Of a stretch of 41,752 nt of DNA, positions 8,658 to 17,915 are shown in pieces. Made by a program: the position numbers and the translations under genes. A model generated the notes under the pieces. It was given only the letters and a program-made list of their open reading frames with translations. It made no database searches and was not told where the DNA came from. Position 1 is the first letter of the stretch. Each line of letters begins with the position of its first letter. Origin of the DNA: a virus; the IMG/VR virus record IMGVR_UViG_3300010885_025122, positions 1 through 41,752 of that record; one strand, 5' to 3'.

Positions 8658-9049
8658 ACGATTTTGATTATGGGCCAAATAATATGTTTAACCTCTCTGA
8701 AGAAGAATTGTACGGGAAACGCAAACGACCGATGCTAGAAGATACAATGGCTGGTCGATTGGGTATGACTTCTGATGAATTAGCCAACAACAACAAAGTA
8801 GAAGCCCAAGGGGCCGCAACAAAAGGAGCTGGGGGCGATGCTGCCGGCGATGCGGCTGGAGGAGCAGCTCTTGCGGCTTCAAACCCTTGGGTAAAGGGTG
8901 GATTGGCCGCAATGAAAGTACTCTCGGCGGGGCTAGAACGTAAGCGTAAAGAACGTGAAATGGAATACCAATCTGTCGTAGACAAACTGAACGCACAGAG
9001 TAAAGCTGTAGGTAACGCACAGCAATTTGCTTCAAGGATTTCATACTAA
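8654..9049 (+). CDS. Hypothetical virion-module protein
   Basis: I do not recognise this 131-residue protein. Residues 1-50 are polar with an acidic start (MNDFDYGPNN). Residues about 55-80 are almost all Gly, Ala and Asp. The last 45 residues form a basic, Gln-rich helix (LERKRKEREMEYQSVVDKLN). The Ala/Gly stretch with a helical end is common in small podovirus internal or ejection proteins, such as those that leave the particle through the portal. It is coupled by ATGA to the gene before it and by a one-base TAATG overlap to the adaptor gene after it. Confidence 0.6.
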   Translation: MNDFDYGPNNMFNLSEEELYGKRKRPMLEDTMAGRLGMTSDELANNNKVEAQGAATKGAGGDAAGDAAGGAALAASNPWVKGGLAAMKVLSAGLERKRKEREMEYQSVVDKLNAQSKAVGNAQQFASRISY

Positions 9050-9942
9050 TGAGACGCCTAGAATTTCTCATCAATACCGTCCGTCGTTCTACAGACAACA
9101 AAGACACAAATGCGGTGACTGATGCAGAAATTATCGAGTTCTTCAACGATGGAGTCAAAGCTATCCAAGCCTTGATCCATCGTCAAAACTACACTCCCGA
9201 TCTCTTCCTCGCTAGTCAAGAGTACAGCTTCGTCAACGGGCAACTGTCCTACGATCTCCCTTCCGACATCTACTCCACCAACGCTATCATGCTAGTCGAA
9301 GTGCGTTTCGGGGACAGTAATGTCAATCAGGGCTATCGTCCAACAAAACGTATTGCCGACGTTGAGCGTCCAGATTTCTTTGGCTACTTCGTACGGGATG
9401 GTCAGATTATCTTCAGCCTAAGCGAAAGCAATACGTCCTTCGCTTTTGATAAGTTCCGCGTAACCTACTTCCGCAAGCTCAAACGCTTTGATAAGCGGTG
9501 GGCAACTATTCAGTCAATAACCTCCGGGAGTCCCAATTCTGTAGTATTAACAGGCACAGTAGATTCTTTAATGCCGGAAGTTGACGACGTCATCTCCATC
9601 GTAAACTCTGCCGGCACAGTCATTCAGTCAAATCTACCGGCAAATTTTTCCTCATTGCCGGCAAGTTTAACGTATGTTGGAGCAACAGCCGGAGTGGCGG
9701 CGGGGCAGTACATCGTTATGGGAGCGTCCTCGTCCACTCACACAGAATTGCCAGAATCAATTGAGCCATACCTGTTGGACTACGTCCGTCAGCGCCTTTA
9801 CACTCGCCAAAACTATTCTGATGCCGACAAGCAGATGGGCTTTACTCAATCCACGGAAGCAGACATAATTTCCCTATTTAGCAACAAGTCTCGGGATCCT
9901 GGCGACCCAGTGATTACGGACACTGACTTTTTGGTGTACTAA
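9049..9942 (+). CDS. Head-tail adaptor (tail tubular protein A-like)
   Basis: This 297-residue protein begins MRRLEFLINTVRRSTDN and continues with a helical bundle containing EIIEFFNDGVKAIQALI. It then has the pattern SFVNGQLSYDLPSDIYS, seen in adaptor proteins that dock under the portal (P22 gp4 and T7 gp11 types). It is longer than either because of an insert at about residues 150-230 rich in Ser, Val and Gly. The gene for the nozzle protein follows immediately (TAATG), as in T7-like and P22-like tail modules. The role, connecting portal to nozzle and stabilising packaged DNA, is inferred from the family and position. Confidence 0.7.
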   Translation: MRRLEFLINTVRRSTDNKDTNAVTDAEIIEFFNDGVKAIQALIHRQNYTPDLFLASQEYSFVNGQLSYDLPSDIYSTNAIMLVEVRFGDSNVNQGYRPTKRIADVERPDFFGYFVRDGQIIFSLSESNTSFAFDKFRVTYFRKLKRFDKRWATIQSITSGSPNSVVLTGTVDSLMPEVDDVISIVNSAGTVIQSNLPANFSSLPASLTYVGATAGVAAGQYIVMGASSSTHTELPESIEPYLLDYVRQRLYTRQNYSDADKQMGFTQSTEADIISLFSNKSRDPGDPVITDTDFLVY

Positions 9943-12296
9943 TGCCTTCAATCAAGCAAAAGCAACTTGGTGGACTTGGGATGCCGGGGTCTTTGCTATC
10001 TCAGCAGCCTGAGAAATTCCGCGACATGTTGAACATGGTTCAAGACCCGGACGGCGTGTATTACACTCGCAACGGGGATGAGGCGTATAGTCTTGCTGCC
10101 CAATCCGGAACATACCAAGTCCGTAAAGTAGTCCCTTACGTAGGTGAGACTGGGGAGAGTCCTGTATTGATGTGTTCTGCTACGTCGGGAGTATCCTTTG
10201 CTTCAGGCGCTAATGAGCTATTTCTCTGGGATTTAGAGACAAATCGGAGATGCGGGGTTCAATCCGACATTAGTTGGATCCCAACCCTAACATCTTCTGA
10301 AGTATCTTTCACGGAACTTGATGATATCCTATATTTCAATTTGACCAATGAAAAGGATTCATTTTTAAAGTCCCGATTTGGACTTCAGAAATGGGATGGA
10401 TTTAAATGGCATCGTGCCGGACTTCCTCGGGCTGCGTCTTTGCCTACTACAGCAGCGGGAACTACTTATTCTCGGCAAGTGTACGTGACCTTAGACTTTA
10501 AGGGGAATGAAACTATCGGAGACTTTAGCTTCTACGCCAACACTCCGGCAGCAGGAAACATTACCTTCAATCCTACAAAAACGGGCGGAGCCACTCCGTC
10601 TCCTTCCCCGCAAAATGATTTGGCACTTCTCGACTATGGTTTTGATTGTAAATACATCCGAGCAACATCAAACCCAAGTCACAATACCGGGACGAAGGAG
10701 CTTACTGTCCCTTCTACAGATCACAATTTAAAGGTAGGCAACTGGATTCAGTTTAGTCCGGGAAGTTCGGAGTGGACGACCAACCTAGTATTGGCAAACA
10801 ATCTGGGGTACAACAAGGGCTATCTTGTTGCTATGCAAGTAAAATCTATTGCCGGGTCTAACGTAGTTTTTGACACTACTTCCAGCAACGTCTACATCTG
10901 GGTCGATAAATCAGAGTGGATTACGGCGCAAAGATGGCAATTGGTGGGGGCAACTTTTGTTGGTGGGTGGGAAAACTGGTCAGTAGCCATCGCCGGCGGA
11001 TTGAACAACCCTACTAATTTGTCGCAATTTTCCTACGCCTCTAACGTGTGGATGCTGTCTTTTGTCAGTACGTCCATCAATTCCGGGTACACTCTCCGGG
11101 GGTTTAGACCAATAGCGTACATGGCAGCAAGCTACACATTTACGGTGCCTTCGGGGGGCTCGACTATTTCAATGTCAACCTTCCCCTTTAGTATGTACGA
11201 AAGCTCTGTAGTTGCTTCTGTTCCTTACCCTGCATTGGAAGACGCATTTGACGATACAGTGGTTCGTTCCGTATTCCCCTTGAGTATCAAATACCTAACG
11301 ACGTCTGCCGGATTTTTAGTGGCTGCGGATGATTCCGTAGTCTACTACAGCTCTGCCGCTTTTGGGTCATCTGCCGAAGTAATCGACGGACTATCCAACT
11401 TTGTTCCAGGCACTAACCGAGACGGGCTTATCGTCGGCATCGGGGCTACGGAGAACTTTGTTTTCCTATCTCGAGAAAAGCGCAATTACACCGTCATCGG
11501 CAACATAGCAACAGGCAACTTTGAAGTGCGGGCATACCGGGAAACACAGCCCGGAGTGACGGATTACAAGAACATCATTTCCCTCCAGGACAACGTCCTA
11601 TTCGCTAACAAGTTTGGTATTTTTGCCGCTAATCAATCCTCGCAAGTGCCCTTGTCCGGCGGAATTGTCGGACTGTTCTATAAGGCTACTACTCAGCGGC
11701 AAGCTATCGACGGGGCACCCCTTGGACCTTTGGAACTTGGGGAAGCTTCTTATGACTACACTCGTAACTGGGTTTCATGGCGGTACACAGTTGACAGCTC
11801 AGCCTACCTCCTTATTTTGGACCTTAACAATGGGGAGTACTATAGGTGGAGCTGGCTTACTGGAACGTGTCAATTTGTGAATGGTATGTATTACATTGCC
11901 GTTCCAGGAGCTACCGCTTCATTAAAAGTAGAAGATATTTCCGGATTAACCTTTGGAGGTAATCCAATTGATAGCTGGATTACGACATCGTGGATCCATC
12001 TTGAGGAGCCATCCCTAGAAAAGCAATTTACCCAAGTTAAACTCTTTGTTCGAGACGTCAGCTCTGCGGGGAATATCGTAGTTTCCGCATACCAGGATTG
12101 GCAGTCTACAACAGCATTACAGTCCAACGTACCGTTTGAAATTGACCCAGCGTACCCGCTATCTCAAAAGCACAAGTTTGCCTCGAATAAGTCCTTAGCT
12201 ATCTCTTTAGTGTTCAAGGCAGTAGCCGGTGAGAGAATGGAGATTGAAGGATATGAATTGGAGTACAATCCAATCCAAGAAGGGATGAAGCGATGA
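9942..12296 (+). CDS. Tail nozzle protein (tail tubular protein B-like)
   Basis: At 784 residues this is near the length of T7 gp12 (nozzle) and longer than P22 gp10. It starts MPSIKQKQLGGLGMPGS, then QDPDGVYYTRNGDEA, the usual opening of nozzle proteins that read out gene-product-specific beta-propeller strands. The whole protein is beta-rich, with many aromatic residues and little helix. It follows the adaptor gene directly (TAATG) and overlaps the next by ATGA. The expected role is the hexameric tube closing the tail and guiding DNA exit. I see no enzymatic motif. Assignment is by length, opening sequence and context. Confidence 0.72.
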   Translation: MPSIKQKQLGGLGMPGSLLSQQPEKFRDMLNMVQDPDGVYYTRNGDEAYSLAAQSGTYQVRKVVPYVGETGESPVLMCSATSGVSFASGANELFLWDLETNRRCGVQSDISWIPTLTSSEVSFTELDDILYFNLTNEKDSFLKSRFGLQKWDGFKWHRAGLPRAASLPTTAAGTTYSRQVYVTLDFKGNETIGDFSFYANTPAAGNITFNPTKTGGATPSPSPQNDLALLDYGFDCKYIRATSNPSHNTGTKELTVPSTDHNLKVGNWIQFSPGSSEWTTNLVLANNLGYNKGYLVAMQVKSIAGSNVVFDTTSSNVYIWVDKSEWITAQRWQLVGATFVGGWENWSVAIAGGLNNPTNLSQFSYASNVWMLSFVSTSINSGYTLRGFRPIAYMAASYTFTVPSGGSTISMSTFPFSMYESSVVASVPYPALEDAFDDTVVRSVFPLSIKYLTTSAGFLVAADDSVVYYSSAAFGSSAEVIDGLSNFVPGTNRDGLIVGIGATENFVFLSREKRNYTVIGNIATGNFEVRAYRETQPGVTDYKNIISLQDNVLFANKFGIFAANQSSQVPLSGGIVGLFYKATTQRQAIDGAPLGPLELGEASYDYTRNWVSWRYTVDSSAYLLILDLNNGEYYRWSWLTGTCQFVNGMYYIAVPGATASLKVEDISGLTFGGNPIDSWITTSWIHLEEPSLEKQFTQVKLFVRDVSSAGNIVVSAYQDWQSTTALQSNVPFEIDPAYPLSQKHKFASNKSLAISLVFKAVAGERMEIEGYELEYNPIQEGMKR

Positions 12297-12658
12297 CCGT
12301 ACTCACGGACCGTCAAATCCGCTCATTCCCGGAGATCAAGGATATTCCGGATGATGCCGACCTCCCGACGGTCATTGAGTATTACAATGAGATGGTCGAC
12401 TCGTTCAACTTCTTCAATAAGAACGTCAGCCTACAGTCAAACTTCAATTGTCAGATAATTGATGTAGAGTTTACGGCAGGGGAGACAAAAAGAGTGTTTC
12501 ATAGACTTGGCATTGTGCCACGTTACCGTTTAGTATTAAGGCAAGAAGGCAACGGACTCATAACCGACGTCCCCCTTAATTGGACGGATAAGTACATTAC
12601 ATTGGTAAACAATGGTGCAGTTGCAGTTAATGCGACAATCATGTTGGTTAAGGAGTAG
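12293..12658 (+). CDS. Small virion protein, possible tail accessory protein
   Basis: No family recognised. The 121 residues have a helical, acidic N-terminal third (PEIKDIPDDADLPTVIEYYN) followed by a beta-rich domain with hydrophobic strands (RYRLVLRQ, KYITLVNNG, INATIMLV-type). It overlaps the nozzle stop by four bases and is followed two bases later by the next ATG. The position between nozzle and internal proteins suggests a tail tip or fibre-attachment component. No signal peptide or Cys-rich region beyond one Cys. Confidence 0.6.
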   Translation: MTVLTDRQIRSFPEIKDIPDDADLPTVIEYYNEMVDSFNFFNKNVSLQSNFNCQIIDVEFTAGETKRVFHRLGIVPRYRLVLRQEGNGLITDVPLNWTDKYITLVNNGAVAVNATIMLVKE

Positions 12659-12660
12659 TT

Positions 12661-13311
12661 ATGGGATTCGGGGATTTTGTTAAAAATGTCGGCGGACAGG
12701 TTTCAGGAACGTTGACTGGGGGAGCTTTTAACACTTCAGGAACAGGATACGCCCAGGGCGGTAGTGTTACTGACGCATTTAAAACAGCTTCGGGGTTAGA
12801 CCACCTCAAGCAAAAAAAACCCAAAACCCCAAAGGGAATTAGCGACGCTCAAATGACCGCAGCCGGCAATGAAGGACTACGTCTCGGCGAACTCCTCACA
12901 GGCCAAACGTTGGCAGATTCCGGCGGTCAATTCCAAGACCTCCTCAAAAAACAACTTGCCCTTTCTAGTGGCGCATCTAATCCAATCACTGACCTCCTCA
13001 ACCAACAGCGTAACGCTGCGGTAGCTCGTACGGGTGCGGGATTGGCAAAAGCTGGTGTTCGCGGTGGTGCTGCTGAAGCCGGAAAATTGCAAGCTTCCCG
13101 GGGCATGGATAAACAGATTGCCGCTCAAGCGTATGACCAATACACTAACAACTTAAACCGTTCTGCTGAAATGGTTGCTGGCGCACAACGTAGCGGCTTG
13201 CAGCCTAAATACACTGAGCAAGGTTTGGCGATTGCTGCAAAGCAACCAACCTTCCAAGGACAAGCTGGCGGTGGCGTATTGAGTGGACTATTTGAAGGAC
13301 TATTTGGTTAA
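12661..13311 (+). CDS. Candidate internal virion (DNA ejection) protein
   Basis: This 216-residue protein is rich in Gly, Ala, Gln and Leu. It has a glycine-rich start (MGFGDFVKNVGGQVSG), a long amphipathic helical middle (residues about 60-190) and a glycine-hydrophobic end (GGGVLSGLFEGLFG). Such Gly-tipped helical proteins downstream of the nozzle gene are typical ejection proteins, which pass through the tail and line a channel across the envelope. The following two larger genes share the same character. The call is by position and composition. Confidence 0.58.
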   Translation: MGFGDFVKNVGGQVSGTLTGGAFNTSGTGYAQGGSVTDAFKTASGLDHLKQKKPKTPKGISDAQMTAAGNEGLRLGELLTGQTLADSGGQFQDLLKKQLALSSGASNPITDLLNQQRNAAVARTGAGLAKAGVRGGAAEAGKLQASRGMDKQIAAQAYDQYTNNLNRSAEMVAGAQRSGLQPKYTEQGLAIAAKQPTFQGQAGGGVLSGLFEGLFG

Positions 13312-13323
13312 GGAGACACAACC

Positions 13324-13632
13324 ATGGATGAAGTAGCAAAAAAGAAGAAAATGCCGATGGGATTGTCTGCCGAGCAAAAACAGCTTGGCGGAGAGACATC
13401 GGTTGAGATGAAGTCAGTCGAAATGGATACTGCTCGCCCCATGAGCCCTAGCTCAATGAAAGGCGTCATTGGCAGTATTCTCGATGAAGCTGCTGGGAAG
13501 AAAAATGTCGATGCAACTGCGGTTGTTGGTGGCAAGCCTGTAGACTTCAAAGCCATGACAAAGAATCCATCTGCTGAAGAAGCCGAAATGAATCGTAAGT
13601 ATAAAGAGAGCCTTAAGAAAATCAAAAGGTAA
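13324..13632 (+). CDS. Hypothetical small internal protein
   Basis: A 102-residue, Lys/Glu/Met-rich protein with an AAGGAG site 9 bases before the ATG. No family recognised. Predicted mainly helical and polar: a lysine cluster at residues 4-10, a Ser/Pro turn near MSPSSMKG, and a charged C-terminal helix. It lies in the internal-protein block and ends five bases before the next gene. Confidence 0.58.
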   Translation: MDEVAKKKKMPMGLSAEQKQLGGETSVEMKSVEMDTARPMSPSSMKGVIGSILDEAAGKKNVDATAVVGGKPVDFKAMTKNPSAEEAEMNRKYKESLKKIKR

Positions 13633-13637
13633 GCAAC

Positions 13638-14675
13638 ATGCTTAAGTTTGAAGACTTTTTCCGCCAAAAAGACGCCACAAAGAACATGGCGGAAATACCC
13701 GTTGAGGATGAGCTTACGCAAGTTGAAAAGCGTCTCAATGCTCAAGATAGCACTGACAGCTTGATCGCTGCGGCTATACCGGCAATAGCCGGAGCATTGA
13801 CGGGGTACGGAGAAGAGGGGCTTAAGTACGGCGCACAAGCTGGCATGGCAAATGAGAAAGAAAAGTCTACATTGCAGAATAAGCTTCTCGAGTTGCGTAA
13901 TCGTCGTATTGCGACACAAGCTAAGAACAATAAGCTGTATGAAGTGGATGCTAATGGCGAGACCCGGTACGCTACCCCCGAGCAAGCAGTTGGGCAATTA
14001 GTCCCCAAGAATGTAAAAACCAACTTAGAAGACGGCAAAGACCGTAGACAAGCCGTAGCTTTAGAAGCCAGAGCCAAAGAGAAGATGACCGATAGGCAGA
14101 TTAACGCCTACAACAATTTCACAAAGCCACAATCTCGAGTTTCTGAGCTACGCGATAACATCGAAACCTCTATTCGGGGTGCTGACATCCTGAACGAAGG
14201 TGGTCCGGTCGGAGAGTCGGGCTTGCCTGTGTTAATTCAGAAAGGTGTATTTGGTCAGGGCGGCGTATTGTCTGACCGAGACATCAGCCTTGTAGGTGGC
14301 GACCAAGCCAAATTGGCACAACTTAACCGAGTCATTCAGCGGGCCATGACGGGTACTTTGGAGCCCACAGACCGGGAAGACCTTTACACGCTATTTAAAA
14401 TTGCTCACGCTAAGGAAACAGAGAAAGCACAGTTAGAATTAGGAGCTATCTCTGAAAGTCAGCGGTTGATCGGCAATGACATTGAAAAGCCGCTTAAGGC
14501 TTACTTTAATTTCAGACCTATTCCTGCATTGGGTAAGGGGGCAAAGCCCGCTCGTTTGCAGTCTGCTCAAGAGCGGCAACAGAGGGCGGGGCAAGTTCCG
14601 GCAACCCCCGATGAGGTAGTCAGACAGGGCGGTCAAATCTATCGACTTAATAAGCAAACAGGGAAATATGAGTAA
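13638..14675 (+). CDS. Candidate internal virion or ejection protein
   Basis: The 345-residue protein is mostly helical. Residues about 35-60 are Ala/Ile/Gly-rich (SLIAAAIPAIAGALTGYG) and could form a membrane-active helix. A long charged coiled region follows, and the last 30 residues (GGQIYRLNKQTGKYE) resemble a small beta hairpin. Membrane-active helix plus long helices fits proteins ejected to form a trans-envelope conduit. It overlaps the next, larger gene by eight bases. No enzymatic motif seen. Confidence 0.6.
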   Translation: MLKFEDFFRQKDATKNMAEIPVEDELTQVEKRLNAQDSTDSLIAAAIPAIAGALTGYGEEGLKYGAQAGMANEKEKSTLQNKLLELRNRRIATQAKNNKLYEVDANGETRYATPEQAVGQLVPKNVKTNLEDGKDRRQAVALEARAKEKMTDRQINAYNNFTKPQSRVSELRDNIETSIRGADILNEGGPVGESGLPVLIQKGVFGQGGVLSDRDISLVGGDQAKLAQLNRVIQRAMTGTLEPTDREDLYTLFKIAHAKETEKAQLELGAISESQRLIGNDIEKPLKAYFNFRPIPALGKGAKPARLQSAQERQQRAGQVPATPDEVVRQGGQIYRLNKQTGKYE

Positions 14676-17145
14676 GCCACCATTTGACCCCAGCAAGCCA
14701 TACGAAGTCGTATCAAAAAAACCGGCGTTTGATCCAAGCAAGCCTTATGAGGCAATGAGCGAAGAAGACTTTGCTCAAGAGATGGCGGGAGTCAATGACC
14801 CGCTTGCCGCTATTCGTGACCGCAACATGGGTCAAGACATCTTGGGCGCTTTAGACGTGCCAGGGGCAATTACTAGGTCCGGAGTTAAATCGGGCATTGA
14901 GGGCGGAAACCCCTTAAGTGCTATGGGTGATAGGGCCTCTAAAATCTTCTCTACTGATTACCCCGCAGGAGTCTTCTCTGCACCGACGGGTGGAGACATC
15001 CTCGAGTCCTTGGGCATGAACCCGGCAGCGGAAGACGCTGCATGGTATGAAAAGTTTGGTAAAGGTGCTGCAGGGCTTGGCGTTGAATTAGTGACCGACC
15101 CCACTAACATATTGACTGCCAGCAAGATGCCCTTCAAAGGCACTATCGGCAAGAAGCTTGGAGAAGCTTCGGAGAGCTACGCGGCTAAGTCATTGGCTCA
15201 ACTTGGTCCTGGCGCAGAGTCTTTGGCAAAACAAGGTATCAACAGAGAAGCCGTCGTAGCTGCTGCAAAGCAACTCGCTGCTGACGAACTGATGCCCCTC
15301 ATCACCAAACCTCAAGAGCTTTACAAGAAGATCAACGGCGGAAGCCTATTAGAGAAAGTCATCCCCGCTGGGCTCGAAGGAGTACCCGGAGCTGCTGCGT
15401 TTAAACGCGGAGCAAAGCAAAAAGGCTTGATTAACGACCTTGCCGACGACCTCGACAACAAGATTGGCAAGCTTGAAAAACAAGACCCGTCCCTAGAGTT
15501 TATTCCTGTAAAGGAATTTACCCAGCCATTCCTACTCAAACAAGTAATGCCTCTTATCGACATGACATCCGCTAAGTACGGGTTGTCGATGGGTGAGATC
15601 CAAGAAACACTTGGGACCATTGTAAAAGAATACGAGATTGTTTGGGGTAAGGGACCGCAAAGCCGCACAGTAAACATTCCGGGAAGCACCGTACAGACCC
15701 GCAAGTTTGGCGACGATGTATTGAACACTCGAGAAGTAACAGAGCAAGGCGGAACAAGACAGTTCCGCAGTCGTGAGACTGTGCCACAAATGCAAGAGGG
15801 CAGCGTCCCAGGACAAAGCCGCACTGTTACAGAAAACGTAGAAGCCTATACTTCAGTAGACCCTATTACAGGACAAGTCTACAAAGAAGGCGGCGTAGTA
15901 TCCGGTCCAACAGAAACATTCCCAGGTAGGAACTTTAGTCAAGAAGTCCGCGACCCTATTACGGGTCAATTGATGACTGAAGAGAAGATTACGGACTCCT
16001 TTAGTAAATACTCTGGCGGCAAGTCCACTACTCTCGACATTGACCCAGTCACAGGTCAGCCAAAGCAAAGCACTTCTTTTGAAGACTTCTTCAAGGCCCG
16101 CTCTCCTCGTAAAGTCACTGAGACTGCGGTGGATCCGGCAACAGGCGCTCCGATACTTCAGGACGAAAAGCTCGCCATTCCCGCAGGAATGTCATTGCAG
16201 AAGATTCACCGACTTCGCCAAAACATCAATAAGCAAGTAGCGGCTACCTCTTTCTGGGCCGGCGCTGACAAGAAGATGGCAGCTCGTACAGAGATGATGA
16301 CTGACCTCTCCCGCTTCCTTGGTGATTACATTGAGAATAAGCTGGCAGGGAAGACTACAGAGTTTAAGGGTAAGAACGTATCGGCGGATGACTACTATCG
16401 CCGCATGAACGCAGCTCAAGAGACATACATCAATCTCGAGACTTTAATCGAGAACACTCCGATGAAAGACTTAAAGAGCCCTGGCTTTACTCAAATGGCA
16501 ATTAACGCTTTGGGTGCAGCGGTTCCGGGGGCGGTACTTGGTGGAGCTTTGGGTAGTCCGTTGGCCGGAGCATTGGCAACTGGTACTGCTGGCTTGACCA
16601 TGACCGCATCTAAAAACATCAATCCCCTTATGGCAAAAGGCTTAAATGCCGCTGGGAAGTTCGTTCAAGCTCCGGGGATGGAAATCCCCATTAGAGCTGG
16701 TATGATGAACTTACGACCAGAAACAGACAGGGACAATTACGTTATGCAGCAGCCTACAAAGAAATATGACCTCACTAGAGTCAAAGCCTTGAACCAAGCT
16801 AAGTTATTGCCTGACTCCGGGTCTCTACTCAACAACAAAGACTTATTGTTGATGAAGATTCAAAATGCGCAGGGCCCTCAAGTTGCTGACGACTTCAGGG
16901 CTATGCTGGAACAAACTACAAGCCAGAAAGCATTAAAGACCATGCTTGCCGAGTTTGCATATAAAAATCCGGGCTTGTTCGCATTTGACGATCAAAACCG
17001 CTTTGATGGTATCATCCAGCAAGATGTCGACAGAGCTAAAGCGATTAAAGACATCATGCGGTCAAAAACTTTAGGTAGTCGCGAAAAAGCTAGACTGTCT
17101 AACGCAATACAAAATGGCGAGGAAGGTGTCTCATGGCCCAAATAG
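14668..17145 (+). CDS. Large internal virion protein with 30-residue DPxTGQ repeats
   Basis: This 825-residue protein is the largest product of the ejection block. The N-terminus carries two copies of FDPSKPYE (about residues 6-13 and 21-28), a motif common at the start of large podovirus internal proteins. DP-[IVA]-TG-[QA] occurs four times at about residues 398, 429, 459 and 489, a strict 30-31 residue period embedded in Thr/Glu/Arg-rich sequence that looks like a beta repeat array. An Ala/Gly hydrophobic region near residue 615-650 (AVPGAVLGGALGSPLAGALA) could cross a membrane. I see no lytic transglycosylase Glu motif. Role inferred: DNA ejection or wall penetration. Confidence 0.66.
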   Translation: MSKPPFDPSKPYEVVSKKPAFDPSKPYEAMSEEDFAQEMAGVNDPLAAIRDRNMGQDILGALDVPGAITRSGVKSGIEGGNPLSAMGDRASKIFSTDYPAGVFSAPTGGDILESLGMNPAAEDAAWYEKFGKGAAGLGVELVTDPTNILTASKMPFKGTIGKKLGEASESYAAKSLAQLGPGAESLAKQGINREAVVAAAKQLAADELMPLITKPQELYKKINGGSLLEKVIPAGLEGVPGAAAFKRGAKQKGLINDLADDLDNKIGKLEKQDPSLEFIPVKEFTQPFLLKQVMPLIDMTSAKYGLSMGEIQETLGTIVKEYEIVWGKGPQSRTVNIPGSTVQTRKFGDDVLNTREVTEQGGTRQFRSRETVPQMQEGSVPGQSRTVTENVEAYTSVDPITGQVYKEGGVVSGPTETFPGRNFSQEVRDPITGQLMTEEKITDSFSKYSGGKSTTLDIDPVTGQPKQSTSFEDFFKARSPRKVTETAVDPATGAPILQDEKLAIPAGMSLQKIHRLRQNINKQVAATSFWAGADKKMAARTEMMTDLSRFLGDYIENKLAGKTTEFKGKNVSADDYYRRMNAAQETYINLETLIENTPMKDLKSPGFTQMAINALGAAVPGAVLGGALGSPLAGALATGTAGLTMTASKNINPLMAKGLNAAGKFVQAPGMEIPIRAGMMNLRPETDRDNYVMQQPTKKYDLTRVKALNQAKLLPDSGSLLNNKDLLLMKIQNAQGPQVADDFRAMLEQTTSQKALKTMLAEFAYKNPGLFAFDDQNRFDGIIQQDVDRAKAIKDIMRSKTLGSREKARLSNAIQNGEEGVSWPK

Positions 17146-17417
17146 CTCAAGTGCTTAAAGGCGACCCCGGCACTGTTGCTGGCTTGCTGACAACTTTAGC
17201 CGCCTCAAATGAAATTGTACTTATCCGTAAGACATTTTCTGCCGGGGAATACATTATTGTTTATGACAATTCTGGAACTGCGGGTCAAACTATATCTGTA
17301 GTTAAAGGGGATCCGATTACTGCTGCAACCTTAATCAATGCGGTAATTTCCGGGAGTACAAAAGTGGCACTCAGTGACACTTTTTCTGCGGGAAGTTACT
17401 TAGTAGCGTACGACTGA
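17133..17417 (+). CDS. Two-copy TFSAG repeat protein
   Basis: The 94-residue product consists of two copies of one unit of about 43 residues. Each begins with V-L/V-K-G-D-P, runs through a small helix, and ends in TFSAG[ES]Y followed by a hydrophobic strand and Y-D. A third copy is in the next gene. GAGGAAGG precedes the ATG, which lies inside the end of the previous gene. The stop and the next start share one base (TGATG), a classic re-initiation junction. No known family recognised; small beta repeats at this position suggest a tail or fibre accessory. Confidence 0.62.
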   Translation: MAQIAQVLKGDPGTVAGLLTTLAASNEIVLIRKTFSAGEYIIVYDNSGTAGQTISVVKGDPITAATLINAVISGSTKVALSDTFSAGSYLVAYD

Positions 17418-17641
17418 TGGCAACAATAGTTGAAGTCCAGAAATCGTTTTCTGCTGGTAAATACCTAGTAACGGTAGAGGACTCGGGAAGTTTATCTGTA
17501 GTAGTTATAATGGGCGACCCTCAATCATTGGCTTCTGGGTTGAACTTTATAATAAACGCAGTTGGAACAGACTTTTTGCTAATTGACACCAGTACGGATA
17601 AATTCTTAATAGACGCAAGTGTGGACAAAATACTTTTGTGA
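17417..17641 (+). CDS. Single-copy TFSAG-type repeat protein
   Basis: This 74-residue product starts within the preceding stop (TGATG). Its first half (KSFSAGKYLVTVEDSG) aligns with the repeat ends of the 17133 product, and MGDP follows as in KGDP. The second half (LLIDTSTDKFLIDASVDKILL) contains a tandem D-x-S/T-x-D-K-hydrophobic pair. Likely a relative of its neighbour by duplication, encoding a beta-rich virion component. Function unknown. Confidence 0.6.
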   Translation: MATIVEVQKSFSAGKYLVTVEDSGSLSVVVIMGDPQSLASGLNFIINAVGTDFLLIDTSTDKFLIDASVDKILL

Positions 17642-17648
17642 GGACTTT

Positions 17649-17906
17649 ATGGCCGATAGAAGAATAGACCAATTAACCGCACTTCCTACAGTAGATACTA
17701 CGGACTTGGTCCCCATCTACGATATAAGTGCTTCTACAACAAAGAAATCAACTTTCTCTCAAGTTAAGACTTCCCTATCCTTAGTTAAAGCGGATGTGGG
17801 GTTGTCTAACGTGGATAATACTTCAGACGCCAACAAGCCGGTGTCTATTGCCCAACAGGCTGAGATTAGCAATACATCTATCATAAACGCTTTAATTTTT
17901 GGATAA
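17649..17906 (+). CDS. Tail fibre-type small protein
   Basis: I chose the ATG at 17649 because AGGA lies before it; a start 30 bases upstream lacks a site. The 85-residue product contains VKADVGLSNVDNTSDANKPV, a very common tail-fibre and baseplate-spike segment that usually precedes trimerising fibre repeats. The N-terminal part (RRIDQLTALPTVDTTDLVPI) resembles the attachment domains of small fibre proteins. Here the protein stops soon after the motif, so it may be a short spike, or a connector for the larger fibre at 17916. Confidence 0.68.
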   Translation: MADRRIDQLTALPTVDTTDLVPIYDISASTTKKSTFSQVKTSLSLVKADVGLSNVDNTSDANKPVSIAQQAEISNTSIINALIFG

Positions 17907-17915
17907 GGAACACAA

